Origin: Aristolochia californica
Taxonomy: Eukaryota; Streptophyta; Magnoliopsida; Piperales; Aristolochiaceae
Assembly: GCA_029961685.1 (NCBI GenBank)
Contig: JARWKL010000008.1
Location: 33,543,619 to 33,607,618 of the forward strand
DNA: 64,000 nucleotides
Direction of reading: 5' to 3'
Shown: piece by piece, positions 1 through 13,565 of the stretch
Position numbering within the stretch: position 1 is the first letter of the stretch
Layout of the letters: each line of letters opens with the position of its first letter
Position numbers and translations under genes: made by a program
The notes under the pieces: generated by a model
Databases searched by the model: none
What the model was told of the DNA's origin: nothing
Seen by the model: only the letters and a program-made list of their open reading frames with translations

Positions 1-360
1 TTTGATTTTTTAAGGATTGTAAACTCTTTTAGTTTTTTTATATATTTTGGGTTTCGCAATCATCAGAAGAGGGGGGAGGCATTTTTATCTGACTGTTCAC
101 TCCCAAACCAAAAGTCATTTCTAACTAAAGTTAAAGCCGTTACAAATCATTAATCGATCAAAACATTCACGATAATCTATGATTGGTAGGTTTGGCTCTG
201 GTCCACACGTTAACTTGAGAATTCAACACTCCTTGAAATTTTTGGATCATTAGCTCATTATCATCTTCAACATGTTTCTTGCATGCATATCCACCACATT
301 TAAAACATTGTAGGATCAATAAAAAATCTGTCTTATAATATTCCACAAGGTTATTAGGAG
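1..360 (+). repeat. Partial type-E satellite monomer at the window edge
   Basis: The window opens inside a type-E monomer. It is recognised by its shortened middle (gattggtaggtttggctctg near 180-200, lacking the roughly 39 bp between two gttagg copies found in other types), by aattcaacactcc without the usual T-tract, and by the E-specific end (aacattgtagg, cacaaggttattaggag). It belongs to the HOR copy preceding the first complete one, so the array continues to the left. No gene is present; the minus-strand frame at 167-382 is satellite sequence. Confidence 0.85.
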
Positions 361-3300
361 TTGTACTAGTGGAATTTCCCAAACATGGGTGACAAAACTT
401 TGATGTTCATTTTTGGTGCGCGAAAAATTTTTCTCCACTTACATTTATTATTGTTTCCAAATTTTTTTGCATACATAAATTCGAAAATTTTCATTTTGTT
501 GTGTGATCTAATTTGCCTAATCTTTTTTCTTCATGGAAAAAATGGGAGAGTGAAAACTCAAGTTTGGATTAGAAAAAAAATTGAACATCCAAAAGGGAAA
601 TGCCCAAATGCTGACAGAGATAATTTCAAAAAGTATCTGTGATTTTTTAAGAATCGTAAACTCTTTTGGTTTTTTTATATATTTTGAGTTTCACAATAAT
701 CAGAAGAGGGGGGTAGCATTTTTATCTGAGTGTTGACTCCCAATCCATAAGTCATTTCTAAGTAAAATTGTAGGCGTTACACATCATTATTCGATCAAAA
801 CATTCTAGATGATCCATGATTGTTAGGTCCGCTTTTTGTAAAATGGGCAAAAAGTGGGTTGTTAGGCTCTGGTCCACACGTTAAGTTGACAATTCAACTT
901 TTTCTACTCCTTGAAATTTTTGGATCATTAGGTCATTAGCATCTACAACATGTTTCTGGCATGCATATCCACCACATTTAAAACATGTTAGGATCAATTA
1001 GAAATATCTTTCTTATAAAATTCCACCAAGTTATTAGGGGTTGTACTAGTGGAATTTTCCAAACCTGGATAAAAAAACGTTGGTGTTAATTTTGGTGCGC
1101 GAAAAATTTTTCTTCACTTACATTTATTATTGTTTTCAAATTTTTGCCTTATCTTTTTTTTTTTACAACCAAAATGGGAGAGTGAAAACTCAATTTTGGA
1201 TTAGAAAAAAATTGAACGGCCAAAACGGAAATGCACAAATACTGAGAGAGATAATTCGAAAAAGTATCTGTGATTTTTTGAGGATTGTAAACTCATTTAG
1301 TTTTTTTATATATTTTGGGTTTCACAATCATTGGAAGAGGGGGAAGGCATTTTTATCTCAGTGTTGACTCCCAAACCATAAGTCATTTCTAACTAAAATT
1401 ATAGCCGTTACACATCATTAATTGATCGAAACATTCACGATGATCAATGACTGTTAGGTCCACTTTTTATAAAATAGTGAAAAAGTGGGTTGTTAGGCTC
1501 TGGTCCACACATTAACTTGAGATTACGACTTTTTCTACTCCTTGATATTTTTGGATAATTAGGTCATTAGCATCTTCAACAAGTTTCTGGCATGCATATC
1601 CACCACATTTAAAACATGTTAGGATCAATTAGAAATCTCTTTCTAATAAAATTTCACGAAGCTATTAGGGGTTGTACTACTGGCATTTCCCAAAGATGGG
1701 TAACAAACTTTGGTGTTCATTTTTGGTGCGTGAAAAAATTATCTTCACTCACATTTATTATTTTTTTCAATTTTTTTGCTTACATTAAATCTAAAATTTT
1801 CATTTTTTTGTGTGATCTAATTTGCCTTATCTTTTTTGTTTACGACAAAATAGGTGAGTGAAAACTCAAGTTTGGATTACAAAAAAAAGTGAACATCCAA
1901 AATGGAAATGCACAAATGCAGAGAGAGATAATTACAAAAAGTATCTGTGATTTTTTAAGGATGGTTAACTCTTTTAGTTTTTTAAAATATTTTGGTTTCT
2001 CAATCTGCGGAAGAGGGGGTGGCATTTTTATCTAAATGTTGACTCCCAAACCATAAGTCATTTCTAACTAAAATTATAGCCGTTACACATTATTAATCAA
2101 TCAAAACATTCATGATGATCTATGATTGTTAGGTCCACTTTTTGTAAAATAGGGAAAAAGTGGGTTGTTAGGCTCTGGTCCACACGTTAACTTGAGAATT
2201 CAACTTTTTCAACTCCATGAAGTTTTTGGATCATTAGGTCATCAGCATCTTCAACATGTTTCTGGCATGCATATCCAACACATTTAAAACATGTTAGGAT
2301 CAATTAGAAATCTCTTTCTTATAAAATTCCACCAAGCTATTAGGGGTTGTACTAGTGGAATTTACTAAACATGGGTAACAAAACTTATGCGTTAATTTTT
2401 GTGCATGAAAACATTTTCTTCACTTACATTTATTATCGTTTAAATTTTTTTTGCATACATAAACTCTAAAATTTTCATTTTGTTGTGTGATCTAATTTAC
2501 CTTAACTTTTTTTTTACGACAAAAATGGGAGAGTGAAATATCAAGTTTGGATTAGAAAAAAACTGAACAACCCAAATGGAAATGGACATATTCTGAGAGA
2601 GATAATTCCAAAAAGTATCTGTGAGATTTTAAGGATTGTAAACTCTTTTAGTTTTTTTATATATTTTGGGTTTCGCAATCATCGGAAGACGGGGGAGGCA
2701 TTTTTATCTGAGGGTTGACTCCGAAAACTTAAATCATTTCAAACTAAAATTATAGCAGTAACACATGATTAATCGATCAAAAAATTCATGATGATCTATG
2801 ATTGTTAGGTCCGCTTTTTGTAAAATAGGCAAAAAGTGGGTTGTTAGGCTCTCGTCCACACGTTAACTTCAGAATTCAACTTTTTCTACTCCTTGAAATT
2901 TTTGGATCATTAGGTCATTAGCATCTTCAACATGTTTCTGGCATGTATATCCACCACATTTAAAACATGTTAGGATCAATTAGAAATCTCTTTCTTATAA
3001 AATTCCACCAAGCTATTAGGGGTTGTACTAGTGGAATTTCTCAAACATGGGTGACAAAAGTTTGGTGTTCATTTTTGGTGCGTGAAAAAATTTCTTCACT
3101 TACATTTATTATTATTTTATATTTTTTTTCCATACATAAACACTAAAATTTTCATCTTGTTGTGTGATCTAGTTTGCCTTATATTTTTTGTTTACGACAA
3201 AAATGGGAGAGTGAAAACTCAAATTTGGATTAGAAAAAAAACTGAACAACCAAAATTGAAATGAACAAATGCAGAGAGAGATAATTCCAAAAAGTATCTT

Positions 3301-3660
3301 TGATTTTTTAAGGATTGTCAACTCTTTTAGTTTTTTTGTACATTTTGCGTTTCGCAATCATCGGAAGAGGGGGAAGGCATTTTTATCTGATTGTTCACTC
3401 CCAAACCATAAGTCATTTCTAACTAAAGTTAAAGCCGTTACAAATCATTAATCCATGAAAACATTCACAATAATCTGTGATTGGTAGGTTTGGCTCTGGT
3501 CCACACGTTAATTTGAGAATTCAACACTCCTTGAAATTTTTGGATCATTAGCTCATTATCATCTTCAACATGTTTCTTGCATGCATATCCACCACATTTA
3601 AAACATTGTAGGATCAATTAAAAATCTCTTTCTTATAATATTCCACAAGGCTATTAGGAG
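361..3660 (+). repeat. HOR copy 1, monomers A-B-C-D-E (3,300 bp)
   Basis: Monomer starts at the ttgtactagt phase mark: A 361, B 1041, C 1672, D 2347, E 3023. Diagnostic traits seen: A has ttcatggaaaaaatggg, ccaaaagggaaatgccc and catctacaacatg. B lacks about 49 bp between two ttgc copies (caaatttttgccttatc) and has aattgaacggcc and aaactcatttag. C has aaagatgggtaacaaac, ggatggttaactc and ttttttaaaatattttgg. D has tttactaaacatggg, ttaatttttgtgcatg and gagggttgactcc. E has caaaagtttggtg and the 39-bp internal loss. All are about 70% AT. Short frames occur on both strands, but none resembles a known protein. Confidence 0.9.
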
Positions 3661-6600
3661 TTGTACTAGTGGAATTTCCCAAACATGGGTAACAAAACTT
3701 TGGTGTTCAATTTTGGTGGGTGAAAAAATTTTCTTCACTTACATTTATTATTGTTTCCAAATTTTTTTGCGTACATAAATTCTAAAATTTTCATTTTGTT
3801 GTGTGATCTAATTTGCCTAATCTTTTTTCTTCATGGCAAAAATGGGAGAGTGAAAACTCAAGTTTGGGTTAGAAAAAAAATTGAACATCCAAAAGGGAAA
3901 TGCCCAAATGCTGACAGAGATAATTTCAAAAAGTATCTGTGATTTTTTAAGAATCGTAAACTCTTTTGGTTTTTTTATATATTTTGAGTTTCGCAATAAT
4001 TAGAAGTGGGGGGAAGCATTTTTATCTGAGTGTTGACTCCCAATCCATAAGTCATTTCTAAGTAAAATTGTAGGCGTTACACATCATTATTCGATCAAAA
4101 CATTCTAGATGATCCATGATTGTTAGGTCCGCTTTTTGTAAAATGGGCAAAAAGTGGGTTGTTAGGCTCTGGTCCACACGTTAAGTTGACAATTCAACTT
4201 TTTCTACTCCTTGAAATTTTTGGATCATTAGGTCATTAGCATCTACAACATGTTTCTGGCATGCATATCCACCACATTTAAAACATGTTAGGATCAATTA
4301 GAAATCTCTTTCTTATAAAATTCCACCAAGTTATTAGGGGTTGTACTAGTGGAATTTTCAAAACCTGGATAAAAAAACGTTGGTGTTAATTTTGGTGCGC
4401 AAAAATTTTTTCTTCACTTACATTTATTATTGTTTTCAAATTTTTGCCTTATCTTTTTTTTTTACGACCAAAATGGGAGAGTGAAAACTCAATTTCGGAT
4501 TAGAAAAAAATTGAACGGCCAAAACGGAAATGCACAAATACCGAGAGAGATAATTCCAAAAAGTATCTGTGATTTTTTAAGGATTGTAAACTCATTTAGT
4601 TTTTTTATATATTTTGGGTTTCACAATCATTGGAAGAGGGGGAAGGCATTTTTATCTCAGTGTTGACTCCCAAACCATAAGTCATTTCTAACTAAAATTA
4701 TAGCCGTTACACATCATTAATTGATCGAAACATTCACGATGATCAATGACTGTTAGGTCCACTTTTTGTAAAATAGTGAAAAAGTGGGTTGTTAGGCTCT
4801 GGTCCACACATTAACTTGAGATTACGACTTTTTCTACTCCTTGATATTTTTGGATAATTAGGTCATTACAATCTTCAACAAGTTTCTGGCATGCATATCC
4901 ACCACATTTAAAACATGTTAGGATCAATTAGAAATCTCTTTCTTATAAAATTTCACGAAGCTATTAGGGGTTGCACTTGTGGAATTTCCCAAAGATGGGT
5001 AACAAACTTTGGTGTTCATTTTTGGTGCGTGAAAAAATTATCTTCACTTACATTTAGTATTTTTTTCAATTTTTTTGCTTACAAAAAATCAAAAATTTTC
5101 ATTTTTTTTGTGATCTAATTTGCCTTATCTTTTTTGTTTACGACAAAATAGGTGAGTGAAAACTCAAGTTTGGATTACAAAAAAAAGTGAACATCCAAAA
5201 TGGAAATGCACAAAGGCAGAGAGAGATAATTCCAAAAAGTATCTGTGATTTTTTAAGGATGGTTAACTCTTTTAGTTTTTTAAAATATTTTGGTTTCTCA
5301 ATCTGCGGAAGAGGGGGGAGGCATTTTTATCTAAATGTTGACTCCCAAACCATAAGTCATTTCTAACTAAAATTATAGCCGTTACACATTATTAATCAAT
5401 CAAAACATTCATGATGATCTATGATTGTTAGGTCCACTTTTTGTAAAATAGGGAAAAAGTGGGTTGTTAGGCTCTGGTCCACACGTTAACTTGAGAATTC
5501 AACTTTTTCAACTCCATGAAGTTTTTGGATCATTAGGTCATCAGCATCTTCAACATGTTTCTGGCATGCATATCCAACACATTTAAAACATGTTAGGGTC
5601 AATTAGAAATCTCTTTCTTATAAAATTCCACCAAGCTATTAGGGGTTGTAATAGTGGAATTTACCAAACATGGGTAACAAAACTTATGTGTTAATTTTTG
5701 TGCATGAAAACATTTTCTTCACTTACAATTATTATTTTTTTTAAATTTTTTTTGCTTACATAAACTCTAAAATTTTCGTTTAGTTGTGTGATCTAATTTG
5801 CCTTAATTGTTTTATTTACGACAAAAATGGGAGATAGAAAAATCAAGTTTGGATTAGAAAAAAACTGAACAACCAAAATGCAAATGGACATATGCTGAGA
5901 GAGATAATTCAAAAAAGTATCAGTGAGTTTTTAAGGATTGTAAACTCTTTTAGATTTTTTATATATTTTGGGTTTCGCAATCATCGGAAGAAGGGGGAGG
6001 CATTTTTATCTGAGGGTTGACTCCCAAAACTTAAATCATTTCCAACTAAAATTATAGCAGTATCACATGATTAATCGATCAAAACATTCATGATTATCTA
6101 TGATTGTTAGGTCCGCTTTTTGTAAAATAGGCAAAAAGTGGGTTGTTAGGCTCTCGTCCACACGTTAACTTGAGAATTCAACTTTTTCTACTCCTTGAAA
6201 TTTTTGGATCATAAGGTCATTAGCATCTTCAACATGTTTCTGGCATGTATATCCACCATATTTAAAACATGTTAGGATCAATTAGAAATCTCTTTCTTAT
6301 AAAATTCCACTAAGCTATTAGGGGTTGTACTAGTGGAATTTCCCAAACATGGGTAACAAAAGTTTGGTGTTCATTTTTGGTGCGTGAATAAATTTCTTCA
6401 CTTACATTTATTATTGTTTTATATTTTTTTTGCATACATAAACTCTAAAATTTTCATTTTGTTGTGTGCTCTAGTTTGCCTTATCATTTTTGTTTACGAC
6501 AAAAATGGGAGAGTGAAAACTCAAATTTGGATTAGAAAAAAAACTGAACATCCAAAATGGAAATGGACAAATGCAGAGATAGATAATTCCAAAAAGTATC

Positions 6601-6963
6601 TTTGATTTTTTAAGGATTGTAAACTCTTTTAGTTTTTTTTATATATTTTGGGTTTCCCAATAGTCGGAAGAGGGGGGAGGCCTTTTTATCTGACTGTTCA
6701 CTCCCAAACCATAAGTCATTTCTAACTAAAGTTAAAGCCGTTACAAATAATTAAACGATGAAAACATTCACGATAATTTGTGATTGGTAGGTTTGGCTCT
6801 GGTCCACACGTTAAGTTGAGAATTGAACAGTCCTTGAAATTTTTGGATCATTACCTCATTATCATCTTGAACGTGTTTCTTGCAAGCATATCCAGCACAT
6901 TTAAAACATTGTAGGTTCAATTAAATATCTCTTTCTTATAATATTCCACAAGTCTATTAGGAG
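3661..6963 (+). repeat. HOR copy 2, A-B-C-D-E (3,303 bp)
   Basis: Starts: A 3661, B 4341, C 4971, D 5646, E 6325. The same five monomer types in the same order as copy 1, several percent different. Private or shared variants: the C unit is preceded by ggtcattacaatcttcaac (near 4860); the D unit has ttgtaatagtgg and attttcgtttagttgtgtg. Both also occur in copy 4 but not copy 3. The E unit has gtgtgctctagtttgcc instead of the gtgtgatctag of copies 1 and 3. Confidence 0.9.
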
Positions 6964-9900
6964 TTGTACTAGTGCAATTTCCCAAACATGGGTAACAAAA
7001 CTTTGGTGTTCATTTTGGGTGCGTGAAAAAATTTTCTTCACTTACATTTATTATTGTTTCCAAATTTTTTTGCGTACATAAATTCTAAAATTTTCATTTT
7101 GTTGTGTGATCTAATTTGCCTAATCTTCTTTCTTCATGGCAAAAATGGGAGAGTGAAAACTCAAGTTTGGATTAGAAAAAAAATTGAACATCCAAAAGGG
7201 AAATGCCCAAATGCTGACAGAGATAATTTCAAAAAGTATCTGTGATTTTTTAAGGATCGTAAACTCTTTTGGTTTTTTATATATTTTGAGTTTCGCAATA
7301 ATCAGAAGAGGGGGGAAGCATTTTTATCTGAGTGTTGACTCCCAATCCATAACTCATTTCTAAGTAAAATTTTAGCCGTTACACTTCATTATTCGATCAA
7401 AACATTCTAGATGATCCATGATTGTTAGGTCTGCTTTTTGTAAAATGGGCAAAAAGTGGGTTGTTAGGCTCTGGTCCACATGTTAAGGTCACAATTCAAC
7501 TTTTTCTACTCCTTGAAATTTTTGGATCATTAGGTCATTAGCATCTACAACATGTTTCTGGCATGCATATCCACCACATTTAAACATGTTAGGATCAATT
7601 AGAAATCTCTTTGTTATAAAATTCCACCAAGTTATTAGGGGTTGTACTAGTGGAATTTTCCAAACATGCATAAAAAACTTTGGTGTTCATTTTGGTGCCT
7701 GAAAAAATTTTCTTCACTTACATTTATTATTGTTTTCAAATTTTTGCCTTATCTTTTTTGTTTACGACCAAAATGGGAGAGTGAAAACTCAATTTTGGAT
7801 TAGAAAAAAATTGAACGGCCAAAACGGAAATGCACAAATGCCGAGAGAGATAATTCCTAAAAGGATCAGTGATTTTTTAACGATTGTAAACTCATTTAGT
7901 TTTTTTATATATTTTGGGTTTCACAATCATTGGAAGAGGGGGAAGGCATTTTTATCTTAGTGTTGACTCCCAAACCATAAGTCATTTCTAACTAAAATTA
8001 TAGTCATTGTACGTCATTAATTGATCGAAACATTCACGATGATCAATGACTGTTAAGTCATATTTTTGTAAAATAGTCAAAAAGTGGGATGTTAGGCTCT
8101 GGTCCACACATTAACTTGAGATTACGACTTTTTCTACTCCTTGATATTTTTGGATAATTAGGTCATTAGCATCTTCAACAAGTTTCTGGCATGCATATCC
8201 ACCACATTTAAAACATGTTAGGATCAATTAGAGATCTCTTTCTTATAAAATTTCACGAAGCAATTAGGTGTTGTACTAATGGAATTTCCCAAAGATGGGT
8301 AACAAACTTTGGTGTTCATTTTTGGTGTGTGAAAAAATTATCTTCACTTACATTTATTATTTTTTCAATTTTTTTTGCTTACATAAAATCTAAAATTTTC
8401 ATTTTTTTGTGTGATCTAATTTGCCATATCTTTTTTGTATACGACAAAATAGCTGAGTGAAAACTCAAGTTTGGATTACAGAAAAAAGTGAACATCCAAA
8501 ATGGAAATACACAAATGCCGAGAGAGATAATTCCAAAAAGTATCTGTGATTTTTTAAGGATGGTTAACTCTTTTAGTTTTTTAAAATATTTTGGTTTCTC
8601 AATCTGCTGAAGAGGGGGGAGGCATTTTTATCTAAAAGTTGACTCCCAAACAATAAGTCATTTCTAACTAAAATTATAGCCGTTACACATTATTAATCAA
8701 TAAAAATATTCATGATGATCTATGATTGTTAGGTCCACTTTTTGTAAAATAGACAAAAAGTGGGTTGTTTGGCTCTGGTCCACACGTTAACTTGAGAATT
8801 CAACTTTTTCTACTCCATGAAATTTTTGGATCATTAGGTCATTAGCATCTTCAACATGTTTCTGGCATGCATATCCAACACATTTAAAACATGTTAGGAT
8901 CAATTAGAAATCTCTTTCTTATAAAATTCCACAAATCTATTAGGGGTTCTACTAGTGGAATTTACTAAACATGGGTAACAAAACATATGGGTTAATTTTT
9001 GTGCATGAAAAAATTTTCTTCACTTACATTTATTATTGTTTTAATTTTTTTTTTGCTTCCATAAACTCTAAAATTTCCATTTTGTTGTGTGATCTAATTT
9101 GCCTTAACTTTTTTATATACGACAAAAATGGGAGAGTGAAAAATCAAGTTTGGATTAGAAAAAAAACTGAACAACCAAAATGGAAATGGACATATCCTGA
9201 GAGAGATAATTCCAAAAAGTATCTGTGAGTTTTTAAGGATAGTAAACTCTTTTAGATTTTTTATATATTTTGGGTTTCGCAATCATCGGAAGAGGGGGGA
9301 GGCATTTTTATCTGAGGGTTGACTCCCAAAACTTAAATCATTTCCAACTAAAATTATAGTAGTAACACATGCTTAATCGATCAAAACATTCATGATGATC
9401 TATGATTGTTAGGTCCGCTTTTTGTAAAATAGGCAAAAAGTGGGTTGTTAGGCTCTCATCCACACGTTAACTTGAGAATTCAACTTTTTCTACTCCTTGA
9501 AATTTTTGGATCATTAGGTCATTAGCATCTTCAACATGTTTCTGGCATGTATATCCACCACATTTAAAACATGTTAGGATCAATTAGAAATCTCTTTCTT
9601 ATAAAATTCCACCAAGCTATTAGGGGTTGTACTAGTGGAATTTCCCAAACATGGGTAACAAAAGTTTGGTGTTCATTTTTGGTGCGTGAAAAAATTTCTT
9701 CACTTACATTTATTGTTATTTTATATTTTTTTTGCATACATAATCACTAAAATTTTCATCTTGTTGTGTGATCTAGTTTGCCTTATCTTTTTTATTTACG
9801 ACAAAAATGGGAGAGTGAAAACTCAAATTTGGATTAGAAAAAAAACTGAACATCCAAAATGGAAATGAACAAATGCAGAGAGAGATAATTCCAAAAAGTA

Positions 9901-10264
9901 TCTTTGATTTTTTAAGGATTGTAAACTCTTTTAGTTTTTTTATATATTTTGCGTTTCGCAATCATCGGAAGAGGGGGGAGGCATTTTTATCTGACTGTTC
10001 ACTCCCAAACCATAAGTCATTTCTAACTAAAGTTAAAGCCGTTACAAATCATTAATCGATGAAAACATTCACGATAATCTGTGATCGGTAGGTTTGGCTC
10101 TGGTCCACACGTTAACTTGAGAATTCAACACTCCTTGAAATTTTTGGATCATTCGCTCATTATCATCTTCAACATGTTTCTTGCATGCATATCCACCACA
10201 TTTAAAACATTGTAGGATTAATTAAAAATATCTTTCCTATAATATTCCACAAGGCTATTAGGAG
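6964..10264 (+). repeat. HOR copy 3, A-B-C-D-E (3,301 bp)
   Basis: Starts: A 6964, B 7642, C 8271, D 8947, E 9627. The C unit carries caattaggtgttgtac at its start, a subtype shared with copies 5 and 6 and the rearranged block, whereas copies 1, 2 and 4 have ggggttg there. The D unit has the ttccataaactctaaaattt class of variants. The E unit has cactaaaattttcatcttg, shared with copy 1. A private change, tagtcattgtacgtc, lies near 8000. Confidence 0.9.
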
Positions 10265-13200
10265 TTGTACTAGTGGAATTTCCCAAACATGGGTAATAAA
10301 ACTTTGGTGTTCATTTTTGGTGGGAGAAAAAATTTTCTTCAGTTACATTTATTATTGTTTTCAAATTTTTTTGCGTACATAAATTCTAAAATTTTTATTT
10401 TGTTGTGTGATCTAATTTGCCTAATCTTTTGTCTTCATGGCAAAAATGGGAGAGTGAAAACTCAAGTTTGGATTAGAAAAAAAATTGAACACCCAAAAGG
10501 GAAATGCCCAAATGCTGATAGAGATAATTTCAAAAAGTATCTTTGATTTTTTAAGAATCGTAAACTCTTTTGGTTTTTTTATATATTTTGAGTTTTACAA
10601 TAATCTGAAGAGGGGGGAAGCATTTTTATCTGAGTGTTGACTCCCATTCCATAAGTAATTTCTAAGTAAAATTGTAGCCGTTACACATCATTATTCGATC
10701 AAAACATTCTAGATGATCCATGATTGTTAGGTCCCCTTTTGGTAAAATGGGCTAAAAGTGGGTTGTTAGGCTCTGGTCCACACGTTAAGTTGACAATTCA
10801 ACTTTTTCTACTCTTTGAAATTTTTGGATCATTAGGTCATTAGCATGTACAACATGTTTCTAGCATGCATATCCGCCACATTTAAAACATGTTAGGATCA
10901 ATTAGAAATCTCTTTCTTATAAAATTCCACCGAGTTATTAGGGGTTGTACTAGTGGAATTTTCCAAACCTGGTTAAAAAAACGTTGGCTTTAATTTTGGT
11001 GCGTGAAAAATTTTTCTTCACTTACATTTATTATTGTTTTCAAATTTTTGCCTTATCTTTTTTTTTTACGACCAAAATGGGAGAGTGAAAACTCAATTTT
11101 GGATTAGAAAAAAATTGAACAGCCAAAACATAAATGCACAAATGCCGAGAGAGATAATTCCAAAAAGTATCTATGATTTTTTAAGGATTGTAAACTCATT
11201 TAGTTTTTTTATATATTTTGGGTTTCACAATCATTGGAAGAGCGGGAAGGCATTTTTATCTTAGTGTTGACTCCCAAACCATAAGTCATTTCAAACTAAA
11301 ATTATAGCCGTTACACATCATTAATTGATCGAAACATTCAGGATGATCAATGACTATTAGGTCCACTTTTTGTAAAATAGTCAAAAGTGGGTTGTTAGGC
11401 TCTGGTCCACACATTAGCTTGAGATTACGAATTTTTCTACTCCTTGATATTTTTGGATAATTAGGTCATTACAATCTTCAACAAGTTTCTGGCATGCATA
11501 TCCACCACATTTAAAACATGTTAGGATCAATTAGAAATCTCTTTCTTATAAAATTTCACGAAGCTTATAGGGGTTGTACTAGTGGAATTTCCCAAAGATG
11601 GGTAACAAACTTATGTGTTCATTTTTGGTGCGTGAAAAAATTATCTTCACTTACATTTATTATTTTTTTGAATTTTTTTTGCAAACATTAAATCTAAAAT
11701 CTTCATTTTTTTGTGTGATCTAATTTGCCTAATCTTTTTTGTTTACGACAAAATAGGAGAGTGAAAACTCAAGTTTGGAATACTAAAAAAAGTGACCATC
11801 CAAAATGGAAATGCACAAATGCTGAGAGAGATAATTCCAAAAAGTATCTGTGATTTTTTAAGGATGGTTAACTCTTTTAGTTTTTTAAAATATTTTTGTT
11901 TCTCAATCTGCGGAAGAGGGGGGAGGCATTTTTATCTAAATGTTGACTCCCAAACCATAAGTCATTTCTAACTAAAATTATAGCCGTTACACATTATTAA
12001 TCAATCAAAACATTCATGATGATCTATAATTGTTAGGTCCACTTTTTGTAAAATAGGGAAAAAGTGGGTTGTTAGGCTTTGGTCCACACGTTAACTTGAG
12101 AATTCAACTTTTTCAACTCCATGAAGTTTTTGGATCATTAGGTCATCAGCATCTTCAACATGTTTCTGGCATGCATATCCAACACATTTAAAACATGTTA
12201 GGATCAATTAGAAATCTCTTTCTTATAAAATTCCACCAAGCTATTAGGGGTTGTAATAGTGGAATTTACTAAACATGGGTAACAAAACTTATGTGTTAAT
12301 TTTTGTGCATGAAAACATTTTCTTCACTTACAATTATTATTTTTTTAAATTTTTTTTGCTTACATAAACTCTAAAATTTTCGTTTAGTTGTGTGATCTAA
12401 TTTGCCTTAACTGTTTTATTTATGACAAAAATGGGAGAGTGAAAATCAAGTTTGGATTAGAAAAAAACTGAACAACCAAAATGCAAATGGACATATGCTG
12501 AGAGAGATAATTCCAAAAAGTATCTGTGAGTTTTTAAGGATTGTAAAATCTTTTAGTTTTTTTATATATTTTGGGTTTCGCAATCATCAGAAGAGGGGGG
12601 AGGCATTTTTATCTGAGGGTTGACTCCCAAAACTTAAATCATTTCCAACTAAAATTATAGCAGTATCACATGATTAATCGATCAAAACATTCATGATTAT
12701 CTATGATTGTTAGGTCCGCTTTTTGTAAAATAGGCAAAAAGTGCGTTGTTAGGCTCTCGTCCACATGTTAACTTGAGAATTCAACTTTTTCTACTCCTTG
12801 AAATTTTTGGATCATAAGGTCATTAGGATCTTCAACATGTTTCTGGCATCTATATCCACCATATTTAAAACATGTTAGGATCAATTAGAAATCTCTTTCT
12901 TATAAAATTCCACCAAGCTATTAGGGGTTGTACTAGTGGAATTTCCCAAACATGGGTAACAAAAGTTTGGTGTTCATTTTTAGTGCGTGAAAAAATTTCT
13001 TCACTTACATTTATTATTGTTTTATATTTTTTTTGCATACATAAACTCTAAAATTTTCATTTTGTTGTGTGCCCTAGTTTTCCTTATCTTTTTTGTTTAC
13101 GACAAAAATGGGAGAGTGAAAACTAAAATTTGGATTAGAAAAAAACTGAACATCCAAAATGGAAATGAACAAATGCAGAGATAGATAATTCCAAAAAGTG

Positions 13201-13565
13201 TCTTTGATTTTTTAAGGATTGTAAACTCTTTTAGTTTTTTTTATATATTTTGGGTTTCGCAATCATCGGAAGAGGGGGGAGGCATTTTTATCTGACTGTT
13301 CACTCCCAAACCATAAGTCATTTCTAACTAAAGTTAAAGCCGTTACAAATCATTAATCGATGAAACTATTCACGATAATCTGTGATTGGTAGGTTTGGCT
13401 CTGGTCCACACGTTAACTTGAGAATTGAACACTCCTTGAAATTTTTGGATCATTACCTCATTATCATCTTCAACTTGTTTCTTGCATGCATATCCACCAC
13501 ATTTAAAACATTGTAGGATCAATTAAAAATCTCTTTCTTATAATATTCCCCAAGGCTATTAGGAG
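10265..13565 (+). repeat. HOR copy 4, A-B-C-D-E (3,301 bp)
   Basis: Starts: A 10265, B 10945, C 11574, D 12251, E 12928. It shares with copy 2 the ggtcattacaatcttcaac variant ahead of C (near 11464), the ttgtaatagtgg start and attttcgtttagttgtgtg segment in D, and the non-cactaaaa form of E. It is therefore closer to the copy two units away than to its direct neighbours at these positions. Confidence 0.9.
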
